A stretch of 64,000 bases of DNA from Actinomycetota bacterium. Lineage in GTDB: Bacteria; Actinomycetota; Actinomycetes; S36-B12; CAIYMF01. The DNA is taken from positions 124,001-188,000 of the forward strand of contig JAPLAU010000008.1 of the NCBI GenBank assembly GCA_026393115.1. Reading direction: 5' to 3'. This document shows positions 1 to 11,910 of the stretch, piece after piece (position 1 is the first letter of the stretch; the number at the start of each line of letters is the position of its first letter). Position numbers and translations under genes: made by a program. The notes below the pieces were generated by a model. The model did not search any database. It was not told the origin of the DNA and was given only the letters and a program-made list of their open reading frames with translations.

Positions 1-1
1 G

Positions 2-994
2 TTCGGCCTGCCGCTGTGGTCGTTCGCACTCACTGCGACCGATGCCAACCGTTGGGCGATTCGTCTGGCCCGACAGGTGACTGCGCGACCCAAGATCTTG
101 GTGTTCAACTACTGCTACCACGGTTCCGTTGACGAAATCTTTGCGCTGGGGCAACCGGACGGCCACACGGTGTCGCGACCTGGCAACGTGGCGCCTCCTG
201 TTCCGCTCGACCTGACAACGCGAGCTGTCGAGTTCAATGATTTGCCGGCTTTGGAACGCGCTCTCGCGCACGGTGATGTGGCGGCGATTTTGATGGAGCC
301 GGCGCTCACCAACGTCGGCATTGTGCTGCCCGAGCCCGGTTATCTCGACGGTGTACGACGGCTCGCAACGCAGTACGGAACGCTGCTGATGATCGATGAG
401 ACGCACACGTTTTCCGCGGGCCCTGGTGGAATGACCAAACAACTCGGCCTCGAGCCCGATATCTTCATCATCGGAAAGTCCATCGGCGGCGGAATTCCAA
501 GCGGTGCTTACGGCTTGTCACAGAAGGTCGCCGACATGGTGACTCATCACACGCAGACCAGCGATGTCGACATCATCGACGTCGGTGGAGTGGGCGGAAC
601 GCTCGCGGGTAACGCGATGTCGGTGTCGGCAATGCGCGCGACACTGGAGCATGTGCTTACTGACGATGTGTGGCCGCCAATGATCGCGCTCGCGACGTCA
701 TTCACGGAGGGTGTCGCTGACGTGATCGAGCGATACGACCTGCCGTGGTCGGTAGCGCAGTTGGGTGCTCGCTCGGAGTATCGATTCGCTTGGCCAGCTC
801 CGCGCAATGGAAGTGAATCGGAGGACGCGGCTGATGACGACATCGAAGAATTCCTGCATCTGTTCTGCGCGAATCGAGGTGTGCTCATCACGCCGTTCCA
901 TAACATGGCGCTGATGTGTCCGGATACGTCCGAAACTGATGTCGAGCGTCACACTGAGGTGTTCGAAGACGCGGTGCGCACACTGCGCGGATAG
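2..994 (+). CDS. Class III aminotransferase, PLP-dependent (5' partial)
   Basis: The frame is open from the window edge, so the N-terminus is outside; about 330 residues are visible. It belongs to the fold-type I class III aminotransferases (glutamate-1-semialdehyde aminomutase-like group). Visible landmarks in order: a TDANRWAIRLAR helix, the YHGSVD loop, MIDETHT (Asp contacting the pyridine nitrogen of PLP) and GKSIGGG with the Schiff-base lysine, followed by GGTLAGN. The GTG at 77 lies inside the conserved N-terminal part and is not the start. It ends two bases before the convergent phosphatase gene. The amino donor and acceptor cannot be decided. Confidence 0.9.
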   Translation, partial: FGLPLWSFALTATDANRWAIRLARQVTARPKILVFNYCYHGSVDEIFALGQPDGHTVSRPGNVAPPVPLDLTTRAVEFNDLPALERALAHGDVAAILMEPALTNVGIVLPEPGYLDGVRRLATQYGTLLMIDETHTFSAGPGGMTKQLGLEPDIFIIGKSIGGGIPSGAYGLSQKVADMVTHHTQTSDVDIIDVGGVGGTLAGNAMSVSAMRATLEHVLTDDVWPPMIALATSFTEGVADVIERYDLPWSVAQLGARSEYRFAWPAPRNGSESEDAADDDIEEFLHLFCANRGVLITPFHNMALMCPDTSETDVERHTEVFEDAVRTLRG

Positions 995-996
995 TT

Positions 997-2553
997 CTAG
1001 TCGCGTGCGATGGCGGTGAGGGTGACATCGTCGCGACGCCAATCGACCGCGCGTTCGCGAGCAGCGGCGAGTACTCGCTCGACGACTTCCGCGGGGGGTG
1101 CGTCGTCGGCGACTGCGGCATCGATGAGCGCAATGAGGCCGTCGTCTCCGAGTTCATCGCCCGCGGCATTGTGCGACTCAACGAGCCCATCGCTCCAGGC
1201 GAGCAGGAGATCTCCGCGATACAGGGTTTCGGTGCGACACGTCCAAGTTCCTCCGAGACCTGAGACGAGTGGGCCGGTCGGATCAAGTCGGATCGGTGAT
1301 CCGTCAGCGCGACGAAGCAGCGGCGGTGGATGTCCGGCGTTGGCCCAGGTGGTCGCTCCGGTTGCTGGGTCGACCACCATCACCGCGCACGTGGCGAACT
1401 GGGCTTCCTCGTCAGCGAACGCGCGCGCCGCATGTTCAAGTGCCGTGTCAGGCGCGAAGCCGGTGGCGAGCGCACTTCCGATGACGTTCTTGAGGCGTAC
1501 GGCGCCGATACCGGCGGCCGGTCCGTGGCCGGCGACGTCGGTCACGATCACGGCGGCGCGGCCGTCGGGCAAGTGCATCACGTTCCACCAGTCACCGGCG
1601 AGTACACCTTCGGCTGGCTGCAGTACTCCGGCAATGGAGAGTCCCGGGACGGTCACGCTGTCGCTGGCCTCAAGTTCAGCGCGAATAGCCGCGACGACGG
1701 GGCCTTGCTGGGTGAGACCTTGGCGGGCCGCGGTTGCTTCATCAAGTTGCAGGACGAGTTGTCGGCGCATGGCCTCTGCGTCGATGCCGGTGGCTTCAAG
1801 TTCGGGCGGACCACTGGGATCGATGGGGTGGTAGCGACCCTCGGGTGTGGCCGCGGTGCGCAGCTGCGCGCGTAGGTGGTCGAGCGGATTGAGGACCCAT
1901 TGACGAAGTGCGGCGAGTCCGGCGAGTAGCAGGAGCAGCAGGATGAGTCCGGCGATGACGAGTGCCCATGCGAGTTTGCTGGCGAAGGTGCTGAAGTCTT
2001 CGACTTGCTGGGTGCGACGGTCGTCGATGAGTCGCTGCAGTGCGATCGCCGATCCGGTCATGCGGTCGTATGCGGTGAGGGCTTCCGTGGATCGGGTGAC
2101 TGCGGCGGCAGATCGGGTAGCCCCCATCTTGAGCAGAGGAAAGACTTTGTTCGGATCGGCTGCCTGCCATGCGATGACTGAGTTGGCGCTTGCTCCCACC
2201 GCCGCGCTGATTCCAGCGTCATCGGGGAATGAGTCGTTGATGACAGTGAGGGATTCCTGCGCCAGCGTGAGTGACATGTCATAACACGCCTGCGGATCGC
2301 CGCATCCCGCGACGACGGTCTGACTTGGTTGGCCGAGCGCTGCATCGAGAACGGCGATGGAGACGTATCCGTTGGCGTCTGAGTAGGCGGTCGAGAGAGT
2401 GCGACTGGCGTCGGCGGCTTGCTGCAGGGTGGTTGTGATCGCTCGGCTCGAGTCGGCGGCTCGCCAAAAGCGGTAGGTGAGCCAGCCACCTAACCCCACG
2501 ATCACGAGCACGCCGATCACCGTGACGGCAGTGACGCGTTGGCGCAGGGTCAT
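997..2553 (-). CDS. Membrane-anchored SpoIIE/PP2C-type protein phosphatase
   Basis: 518 residues. An N-terminal membrane segment (about 10-30), an extracytoplasmic sensor region, a second membrane segment near 193-215 and a HAMP-like linker are followed by a SpoIIE-type PPM serine/threonine phosphatase domain (about 300-518). Metal-binding signatures seen are AGDWWN, VTDVAGHGPAAG, NAGHPPPLL and LLLAWSDGLVES, ending DDVTLTAIA. Such proteins dephosphorylate anti-anti-sigma factors or other phosphoproteins in response to an external signal (family knowledge). No anti-sigma factor or kinase gene lies beside it. The start ATG is exactly 6 nt after a minus-strand TACCCT, which fits a leaderless transcript. 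Confidence 0.88.
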   Translation of the reverse strand: MTLRQRVTAVTVIGVLVIVGLGGWLTYRFWRAADSSRAITTTLQQAADASRTLSTAYSDANGYVSIAVLDAALGQPSQTVVAGCGDPQACYDMSLTLAQESLTVINDSFPDDAGISAAVGASANSVIAWQAADPNKVFPLLKMGATRSAAAVTRSTEALTAYDRMTGSAIALQRLIDDRRTQQVEDFSTFASKLAWALVIAGLILLLLLLAGLAALRQWVLNPLDHLRAQLRTAATPEGRYHPIDPSGPPELEATGIDAEAMRRQLVLQLDEATAARQGLTQQGPVVAAIRAELEASDSVTVPGLSIAGVLQPAEGVLAGDWWNVMHLPDGRAAVIVTDVAGHGPAAGIGAVRLKNVIGSALATGFAPDTALEHAARAFADEEAQFATCAVMVVDPATGATTWANAGHPPPLLRRADGSPIRLDPTGPLVSGLGGTWTCRTETLYRGDLLLAWSDGLVESHNAAGDELGDDGLIALIDAAVADDAPPAEVVERVLAAARERAVDWRRDDVTLTAIARD

Positions 2554-2565
2554 GAATCGAGGGTA
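2554..2565 (-). promoter_or_regulatory. Leaderless -10 element of the SpoIIE phosphatase gene
   Basis: On the minus strand TACCCT is followed by exactly 6 nt (cgattc) and the ATG. The same hexamer-6-nt-start geometry recurs at about ten places in the window, which supports transcription starting at the start codon. Confidence 0.55.
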
Positions 2566-2653
2566 GTGGGCGGGGGTTGGGTGGCGCGTGGGCTACCGTC
2601 GGCGTGGACTGTTCTATGTTAGCCCGAAGTAGCACCTAACACACGGGGGAATC

Positions 2654-3127
2654 ATGAGATCGAAGAACCTCGCACTCGCGGTTGTCGTTGCCGTGGCAGG
2701 CATTGGTCTTTCAGGCTGCTCGGGAGGAACATCGGCGGCACCGGTAACAGTTACTGCCCCACCGGTCACCCAGACGACAACTCAGACTGCAACGGCAACT
2801 GCAACTGCAACTGAGACGGCAACAGCGACTGCCACTGCCACTAAGACAGAAACTCCGACGCCGGAATCCACCGAGTCGTTTACTCCGGAGCCGACCCCCG
2901 CATCAGTGAAGGTTCCCAATGTCGTTGGCAAGAATTATCAAGACGCACAAGACATTTGGCGAGCAGCCGGTTTGCTTGTGATGCCCGCGGAAGATGCGAC
3001 GGGCGCGAACCGTATTCCAGTGATCGACTTGAATTGGGTCGTGGTCAGTCAATCGCCGAAGGCAGGAACTGTTGTGCCTCGGGATAGTGAAGTGACGGCA
3101 ACGGTCAAGAAATACACCGACGGATAG
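2654..3127 (+). CDS. PASTA-domain lipoprotein
   Basis: 157 residues. A signal peptide ends in the lipobox LSGC (Cys22), so the protein should be lipid-anchored on the outer face of the membrane. A Thr/Ala/Glu-rich linker (about 30-84) made of near-repeated ACN/GCN codons precedes one PASTA domain (about 86-154; PNVVGKNYQDAQDIWRAAGL, then SQSPKAGTVV). PASTA domains bind peptidoglycan fragments in kinases and PBPs (family knowledge); no kinase is attached here. RBS GGGGGA lies 4 nt before the ATG. A shorter paralogue follows at 3185, so this is a local duplication. Confidence 0.85.
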   Translation: MRSKNLALAVVVAVAGIGLSGCSGGTSAAPVTVTAPPVTQTTTQTATATATATETATATATATKTETPTPESTESFTPEPTPASVKVPNVVGKNYQDAQDIWRAAGLLVMPAEDATGANRIPVIDLNWVVVSQSPKAGTVVPRDSEVTATVKKYTDG

Positions 3128-3172
3128 TCGATTTTCGGAATGCAGTTTCAGCGGGGACGAGGTTGCGCGCGC

Positions 3173-3184
3173 TACCGTCGGGTC
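3173..3184 (+). promoter_or_regulatory. Leaderless -10 element before second PASTA lipoprotein
   Basis: TACCGT at 3173-3178, six bases, then ATG at 3185. This decides the start in favour of 3185 over the upstream in-frame ATG at 3140, which would put charged residues in front of the signal peptide. Confidence 0.55.
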
Positions 3185-3556
3185 ATGATGCGTCGTCTGA
3201 TGTTCGTTTTGGTGAGTGCCGCGCTGCTGTCGGCCTGCGCGTCGACGCCCGCGCCCCCGCCGGTTACGGTGACGGTCACCACGACCGCCACGGTGGTGGT
3301 GACGCCGACGGGTGTTCCGGTGGGCACTCTCGCAATGCCACCGTTGGTGGGATTGGGGTTGCAGGATGCTCAGGATCAACTGCAGTCGCTCGGGTCGTTT
3401 GTGTTGAACCAAGAGGATGCGTCGGGTCAGGGCCGGCACCAGCTGATCGATTCGAATTGGAAAGTGTGCTCGCAGGATCCGGCCGCGGGGTCGTTGATCT
3501 CGGTGACGTCGATCGTGACGTTGCGAGCGGTGAAGAACGAGGAGACGTGTCCGTAG
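3185..3556 (+). CDS. PASTA-domain lipoprotein, paralogue
   Basis: 123 residues from ATG 3185. The signal peptide ends in LLSAC (Cys18), followed by a short Thr/Val-rich linker with repeated VTVT units and a PASTA-like domain with PPLVGLGLQDAQDQLQSLG. Both this protein and its neighbour at 2654 have an acidic EDA turn and an LIDSNW / VIDLNW segment before SQ(D/S)P, so they arose by duplication. Predicted surface lipoprotein; ligand unknown. Confidence 0.8.
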   Translation: MMRRLMFVLVSAALLSACASTPAPPPVTVTVTTTATVVVTPTGVPVGTLAMPPLVGLGLQDAQDQLQSLGSFVLNQEDASGQGRHQLIDSNWKVCSQDPAAGSLISVTSIVTLRAVKNEETCP

Positions 3557-3592
3557 TCTAGGCAAGAACGATGACGCGGTCGCCGTCGCCGA

Positions 3593-3760
3593 ATGCTCAT
3601 CATGGTTGACGCTGCCAAGGAAGTGGTGCTTCTCGTACACTGGCGAAATCCACTGCACGTGGTGGTTGTCATCGATCGTTGGCGACGAGAGGAACGTGTC
3701 GTCACGCTCTACGAGCCGGACGGTGACCTCTGGTCGAGGGACTTTCGGAGGAGGCGCTAA
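3593..3760 (+). pseudogene. DUF4258-like toxin, N-terminally truncated
   Basis: A 55-codon frame (ATG 3593 or 3602) encodes what resembles only the C-terminal half of a DUF4258 protein: VLLVHW, NPLHVVVVID, TLYEPDGDLW, ending in a run of Arg (FRRRR). Full-length members are about 80-100 residues with an N-terminal helical HxxxR-type part; an in-frame TGA at 3572 closes the frame upstream. The TAA overlaps the ATG of the YgiT-type gene by one base, the usual layout of DUF4258-YgiT pairs. It is either a decayed toxin or a short functional variant. Confidence 0.55.
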
Positions 3761-3999
3761 TGCGTTGCGCTACATGCGATAGCGGTGTTCGCGTTGACGT
3801 TCGTCGGGCGAAGATGTCCGAGCGCGATGACCATGCGGCCGTGGTGCTGGGAGTACCGATGCAGGAGTGTCTTGTGTGCGGTGAGCGTTTTCTCAGCGAG
3901 GAAGTGGCAGAGGCGCTGCTGCGAATCATGGACGAACTCCTGCGGAGACCCGAAGAAGTCGCGTCCATTCACTGGGACGACGCGATTAGCGCTGCGTGA
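3760..3999 (+). CDS. YgiT/MqsA-type zinc-finger antitoxin-like protein
   Basis: 79 residues. Two CxxC pairs (Cys3-x2-Cys6 and the ECLVCGE pair) form the YgiT-type zinc finger, followed by a helical tail (FLSEEVAEALLRIMDELL). In MqsA this domain neutralises the toxin. The C-terminal DNA-binding HTH of MqsA is absent, as in the short YgiT class paired with DUF4258 proteins. It overlaps the upstream DUF4258-like remnant by one base. It ends head-on with the ligase gene at 4019. Confidence 0.75.
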   Translation: MRCATCDSGVRVDVRRAKMSERDDHAAVVLGVPMQECLVCGERFLSEEVAEALLRIMDELLRRPEEVASIHWDDAISAA

Positions 4000-4004
4000 C
4001 GTCA

Positions 4005-4025
4005 GGTGTGACAGGAAGTCACACC
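4005..4025. terminator. Hairpin between convergent YgiT and ligase genes
   Basis: GGTGTGAC at 4005-4012 and GTCACACC at 4018-4025 make an 8-bp perfect stem with a 5-nt loop. It covers the stop codon of the minus-strand ligase and sits 6 nt after the YgiT stop, so it could end transcription from both sides. There is no clear T-tract. Confidence 0.45.
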
Positions 4026-5908
4026 ACTTCCTCCCAGCCCTTCTTCACGTTTTCGGTCACCATCGCGTCAGCAAGTCGCGTCGCCTCATCCTCCGTCGGC
4101 GCGAGACGCACTTCTCGGTTGAGTGGCGACTTGCGGGTGCTGCTGTAGTCAGTCCAATGCACCACGTACGCCGGGTACTTACCCGTTGCTTCCTTGTTGG
4201 TCTTCCACACGAGCAGTTTGCGCACGTCGGTCTTTTCGCCACTGCGCTTCACCCACACCTGACGTCGCACGATCTCGCTCGGTGCCGCGCTACGTCCGGC
4301 ATCGGGATCGGGCACCGACAGGTAGGGCTCAAGTTGACGCCAGCCGGCGTCGAGCAACGTCGGCAACTTGTCGTCGCGAATGCGCTGCAGCACTGGACCG
4401 AGTGAGGCAACGGAATCAATCTGCGCAACGGCGCGCCATCCGGCATCGGGCTCGTAGTTCAAGCGCGCCTGTCGAATGTGTTGACCGCGCGAATCCTCGG
4501 CTTGTAGATCTGAGACTCGCACCTCGACAACAATCGTCGGTTCAACAAAGCGATACATGATGCTGTCGCCTGCATGCCGATACGCGCTGGGCTTCTGAAT
4601 CGCGATGAGACGTTCGTACAGCGCAACCCGTGCAGCGGAATCACCAAGGTTGCTCACCGACGTGAACGGCACCCAACCGCCGTCGGGATGAGCGACCGCG
4701 ACAAGAATTGAACGAATCTCGGTTGCGCCAGACTCGTTCTTGCGTTCGGTGTAGGCCACGATGACGGCGTCGACCTCGGTGGTGGGCTTGACCTTGAAGG
4801 TGCGCCCGTCGCTCGCGCGCACCACGATTCCTTCAGCACCGCCTTGCGCAACGATCGTGTCGTAGGCCTCGGCCACCTGGCTTAGTGACTCAACTGGTTC
4901 CGTGGTGACCAAACGCACGGGACCGTCGGCAGGAACGTGCTCGCGCAAGAAGGCCAGTCGATCGGCATACGCGGAGATGGCGTTCACTTCGCCGCCCATC
5001 ACCACGTCGAATGCCGCGAAGCCGAGCGGGCCGGCGGCAGGTGCGCCGGTCAGTGCAAGTCCAACATCTCCCACCCGGCCTCGTCGTCCACTCGGCGTGC
5101 TGAGTGCCTGACGAACTTTGGCGGTCAGGTCGTCGTCATCGGTGAACATGCGACAGGTGTGGCTTGCGAGCACGCGCTCCTTGAAGGCGGCGAGTTTCGC
5201 CAGACTCTCAGGGTCGGTCTCACGATGCTCGTCGGACACCGTGGCCTCGTCGGACATCACAAAGATTCGCAACGGCTTGTTGCCGGCAACGGCATGGTGG
5301 TACTCGATTTCGGTCATCGACATACCCGAGCCGGGTTCAACGTGGCCGTATCGCATTCCGATGATGCCGATGTACAGGTCGCACTCGTCGACCTTGTCGC
5401 GGATGTACTCGGCCGGTGTCACTTCGTCGGGCACGAAGTCCTCCATGCCGACGTACGTCATTCCGAGCTCCTCAACCACACCGCGAATGGCTGCACGTTG
5501 AGTCTGCATATCGCGGCTTGTCGAACTCACAAACACAGTGCGCGGAATGCCACTGGGAGGAGTGACGTGCAATTCGCCGGCAAGCACGGTGCCCTTGGGT
5601 AGTGATTCGGCAGACTTGAGAATGTCGAGTCCGCCACTGATCACACGACCGTTTGGTGCAGCGAGCAGGGTTTCGTCTTCAAGACGGCAGAGGTACCAAA
5701 GTTCACCGTCGAGTTTGGGTGACACCCAGTACGGTCCACCGCCGATGCGGTGCGGAATGTCGGAGGAACCGACTGCGAGATAGCGCGAGGCAACAGCACT
5801 TCGGTACGTGTCGAAGGTGCGTGTGAGTTCGGTATCGGTCACCGAGCCGATCGTGTAGATGGTGGCGGGGCCGAGGGGTCGGCCGCCCTCAGTGCGGTAG
5901 CGGTTCAC
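4019..5908 (-). CDS. ATP-dependent polynucleotide ligase with DUF4062 domain inserted in the nucleotidyltransferase core
   Basis: 629 residues, GTG start. Ligase/nucleotidyltransferase motifs are seen in order: motif I KLDG (K65, D67, G68; the usual Arg of KxDGxR is Leu70), NGRVISGG, motif III AGELHV (110-115), motif IIIa GFAAFDVV (297-303), motif IV EGIVVR (359-364) and motif V FKVKP (371-375). Between motifs III and IIIa sits a whole DUF4062 domain (about 122-260): TVFVSSTSRDMQ, GMEDFVPDEVTPAEY, CDLYIGIIGMRYG, MTEIEYHHA. An OB-like part (about 378-470) and a C-terminal part (about 545-629) ending VKKGWEEV, faintly WGR-like, follow. DUF4062 is otherwise typical of STAND NTPase conflict proteins. 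Last gene of a three-gene minus operon; overlaps its neighbour by 4 bp (GTGA). Substrate (DNA or RNA) is not known. Confidence 0.8.
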   Translation of the reverse strand: MNRYRTEGGRPLGPATIYTIGSVTDTELTRTFDTYRSAVASRYLAVGSSDIPHRIGGGPYWVSPKLDGELWYLCRLEDETLLAAPNGRVISGGLDILKSAESLPKGTVLAGELHVTPPSGIPRTVFVSSTSRDMQTQRAAIRGVVEELGMTYVGMEDFVPDEVTPAEYIRDKVDECDLYIGIIGMRYGHVEPGSGMSMTEIEYHHAVAGNKPLRIFVMSDEATVSDEHRETDPESLAKLAAFKERVLASHTCRMFTDDDDLTAKVRQALSTPSGRRGRVGDVGLALTGAPAAGPLGFAAFDVVMGGEVNAISAYADRLAFLREHVPADGPVRLVTTEPVESLSQVAEAYDTIVAQGGAEGIVVRASDGRTFKVKPTTEVDAVIVAYTERKNESGATEIRSILVAVAHPDGGWVPFTSVSNLGDSAARVALYERLIAIQKPSAYRHAGDSIMYRFVEPTIVVEVRVSDLQAEDSRGQHIRQARLNYEPDAGWRAVAQIDSVASLGPVLQRIRDDKLPTLLDAGWRQLEPYLSVPDPDAGRSAAPSEIVRRQVWVKRSGEKTDVRKLLVWKTNKEATGKYPAYVVHWTDYSSTRKSPLNREVRLAPTEDEATRLADAMVTENVKKGWEEVV

Positions 5909-6639
5909 GACTCCTCCCCAGCATCGATCTTGGCATCGAGTTTGGCGGGGCGCTTAAGTTCCATGTTCGACAGGTGAAGCAGTAGTTGGTAGCGATCGCC
6001 GTCGACGCGACCTTCGAGAAATCCGCGGTAGGGCGAGCCGTTGAGTTGGAACACCAAGGGGCCCTTACCGTCTTCGCCCGAGCCGAGTAGCACCACTGAT
6101 TCCTTCTCGGCCAACTCGGAGGCCATGCCGTGCAGGAAGTCGAAGGTGACACCGTCGACGTGGCGCAGTTGCAGCGAACGCTTCACAGCAAACTTGCGAG
6201 CCATGTCTGCCTTTGGCATGAGTCGACCGGTCCATCGCACAGGGATCGAATCGTTGATCGTCGCAACAACATCAACGGGAGCGCGACGTTCGGTCTCTTC
6301 GCCGGCGGCGGAGTACGTCACTTCCACCACTTCGGGTGCGCAGTACATCGGTTCGCCGCTGCTGCCCACGAGCACCGATTGCGTAACGTCAATCAGTCGG
6401 CCCACGGCTTCAAGATCGACTTCGGGGTCGCCATCGACAAGTTGCTTGTCGTAGACACCTTCGAAGCGGGCTTGCAGGTCGGCGTCAAGTAGTCCTTCGC
6501 CAGCGGTGACGTAGCGACGGAAGATGACGGGCTGACCTTCTTTGCCGGAGGTCGGACCTGGTGGCGTCGAGATCGATACTGCCAGAACGGTTGCATCGCG
6601 GTTAGACGCGTTTGCGAGGTGCATGCGTTGAAGAGTCAT
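5905..6639 (-). CDS. Unknown protein coupled to the ligase-DUF4062 gene
   Basis: 244 residues, no recognised family. The N-terminus MTLQRMHLANAS leads into a beta-rich region. A positively charged stretch (MPKADMARKFAVKRSLQLRH) and the motif FDFLHGMASEL precede a C-terminal part with LVFQLNGSPYRGFLEG that reads like a small barrel. There is no signal peptide or membrane segment, so it is probably cytoplasmic. Its stop overlaps the ligase start (4 bp), and its RBS (AGGGAA) lies over the stop of the gene before it. It is therefore translationally coupled and probably a partner or substrate-recognition subunit of the ligase; that is inference from context. Confidence 0.6.
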   Translation of the reverse strand: MTLQRMHLANASNRDATVLAVSISTPPGPTSGKEGQPVIFRRYVTAGEGLLDADLQARFEGVYDKQLVDGDPEVDLEAVGRLIDVTQSVLVGSSGEPMYCAPEVVEVTYSAAGEETERRAPVDVVATINDSIPVRWTGRLMPKADMARKFAVKRSLQLRHVDGVTFDFLHGMASELAEKESVVLLGSGEDGKGPLVFQLNGSPYRGFLEGRVDGDRYQLLLHLSNMELKRPAKLDAKIDAGEES

Positions 6640-6650
6640 GTCGGCGTTCC

Positions 6651-7256
6651 CTAGAACATCTCGAAGTCGAGGTCGTCGTCATCGGAATCGTCGCCCGCGG
6701 CATCCGACACCGAGGTGACGGTGGCGAGCTCCTGCCATTCAGGTGTGGTGGGTTGGCCAATGAGCGCCCAATACCCTGCGTCGTTCGCGAGAAGCATTGC
6801 CTTCTCAGCGCGGTAGTCGGGTCGGAAGTTGAAGGTGAAGGAGTAGACCGAGCCTTGCTGAAGTGCGTCTTTGAGTGAGTCGGGCAGCGTCTGCGCATCG
6901 AGTGCGTAGGTGGTGGCCACTTGGAGGTCAAGAAGGTCAGTGGCAGTGGCTTCGATGAGTGGTTGCGAGACGCCGACGGTGCTGGGTACTTGTCCGGCAG
7001 GCGTTCCATCGGGGTTGATGCCCTCAAGCTCGCCTTGGGGAACCCATCGGCCGTCAGGGAGGAAGTAGCCCTGGCCCGTCATCCCCGAGCGCAGCAGCAT
7101 CGAACCGTCATCGAGGAGCGATGCGCGCGTGCATGGAGTGCCGGTTTCGTCGAGTGCGAGTCTGCGTCGTTTTCCGTAGATCGCTGCGCGGTCGACTGCT
7201 GTGAATGCAAACACGGCCTCATCGCCGTTGAGCGTCACATTGATAGTGCCTGCCAT
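6651..7256 (-). CDS. Unknown protein with acidic tail, first gene of the ligase-DUF4062 operon
   Basis: 201 residues, no recognised family. The opening MAGTINVTLNGDEAVF reads as beta strands. A WVPQGELEGINPDGTPAG segment follows, then FTFNFRPDYRAEKAMLL. The last 25 residues are strongly acidic (DSDDDDLDFEMF), a tail type often used to mask a nucleic-acid-binding surface or bind a partner. The start has the island's GGGGG-AACG-ATG ribosome-binding pattern. It is separated by 11 bp from the next gene. Diverges from the lipoprotein gene at 7412. Confidence 0.6.
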   Translation of the reverse strand: MAGTINVTLNGDEAVFAFTAVDRAAIYGKRRRLALDETGTPCTRASLLDDGSMLLRSGMTGQGYFLPDGRWVPQGELEGINPDGTPAGQVPSTVGVSQPLIEATATDLLDLQVATTYALDAQTLPDSLKDALQQGSVYSFTFNFRPDYRAEKAMLLANDAGYWALIGQPTTPEWQELATVTSVSDAAGDDSDDDDLDFEMF

Positions 7257-7411
7257 CGTTCCCCCTGTCCCGTTGAGGGGAGTCTAAGAGGTTGAGGCAC
7301 AGGTTGTTTGGGTTTGGGGGAATCCTCACGCGGCGATTGTGTTCAATCGTCTTGAAACCGCCACATCGCCGAAACTCCTCATGCCAAGATGTGGGTATTG
7401 GGGGTAATGAA
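7257..7411. other. Divergent intergenic region
   Basis: 155 bp between the ligase operon (minus) and the lipoprotein (plus). It holds the GGGGG RBS of each gene (minus strand 7261-7265; plus strand about 7399-7404). No clear operator palindrome was found. Confidence 0.4.
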
Positions 7412-8131
7412 ATGTATTCGCGAGTGAACGAAATCCACGGCAGGCGCCTGACGCTCTGGGCTTCCTTGGTCTGTGTACTGGCGGTTGCGACGACGACGCT
7501 CTCTGGCTGCACGGCCCCGAATAAGCCGTCGAGTCAACCTGCGTCTTCCTTGATGACCACGTATTCGCCTTCGGTCCCGTCCGCAAAGCCAACGCCTACC
7601 AAGAAGTTGACCGCTTCCGAGAAGGCTGCTGTGGCGCGAAAGGAAGCTGCCCGTAAGAAGAAGGCGGCCGCGGCGAAGAAGAAGCGTGAGGCTGAAGCTC
7701 GGGCGGCTGAGGCATCGGCTTCGGCCGAGGCTCAAGCCCAGGCCGAGGCCGAAGCGTCTGCGGCGGCAGAGGCCGCCGCCGCTGCAGAAGCGAGTCCGAC
7801 ACAGGACTCAAACTCCAACAGCAATTCAATGGGATGGCGAGATTTAGGGGACTTCTCGTACACCGTGCCGGACACCTATGACTGCTATGCCGATGCAGGA
7901 TTCGGTTGCGGTGTGATGATGGTGCGCGCAAATACAGACTGCCCAATCGGCATCTACGTGAAGGTTGCGCATTACTCGGGCATGACCATCGTGGGTTGGC
8001 AAAACACAAGTTCCGGCCCGTTGGCGGCAGGTGAAACAGCGCGACTCGACTTTCCATTCACCGAACCCGGCGATACCGGGGGAGGCTTCGGGATGGATTG
8101 GGACCTGACTGACGAGTACGGCTGTTCCTGA
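7412..8131 (+). CDS. Lipoprotein with Ala/Lys/Glu coiled coil
   Basis: 239 residues from ATG 7412, chosen because GGGGGT lies just upstream and the signal peptide then begins near the start. The lipobox is LSGC (Cys33). Residues about 55-130 are an Ala-Lys-Arg then Ala-Glu-rich helix, a likely rigid coiled coil; an Asn-Ser repeat (NSNSNS) links it to a C-terminal globular part with four cysteines (YDCYADAGFGCG, TDCP, EYGCS), probably two disulfides outside the cell. The family is not recognised. It lies between two minus-strand ligase operons and may be a cargo gene. Confidence 0.7.
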   Translation: MYSRVNEIHGRRLTLWASLVCVLAVATTTLSGCTAPNKPSSQPASSLMTTYSPSVPSAKPTPTKKLTASEKAAVARKEAARKKKAAAAKKKREAEARAAEASASAEAQAQAEAEASAAAEAAAAAEASPTQDSNSNSNSMGWRDLGDFSYTVPDTYDCYADAGFGCGVMMVRANTDCPIGIYVKVAHYSGMTIVGWQNTSSGPLAAGETARLDFPFTEPGDTGGGFGMDWDLTDEYGCS

Positions 8132-8160
8132 CGCGAACTCGGCTGAGGAGGCTCTGACAC

Positions 8161-11894
<3,734 letters not shown>

Positions 11895-11910
11895 TCACAC
11901 CTGATGGTTC

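Noticed and set aside
1010-1834. Long plus-strand open frame antisense to the SpoIIE phosphatase
   Set aside because: Ser/Arg/Ala-rich with no domain; the minus strand carries a clear PPM phosphatase. A GC-rich shadow.
2790-2860. Near-tandem ACT/GCA-type repeats
   Set aside because: They are the Thr/Ala codon run of the lipoprotein linker, not an independent repeat element.
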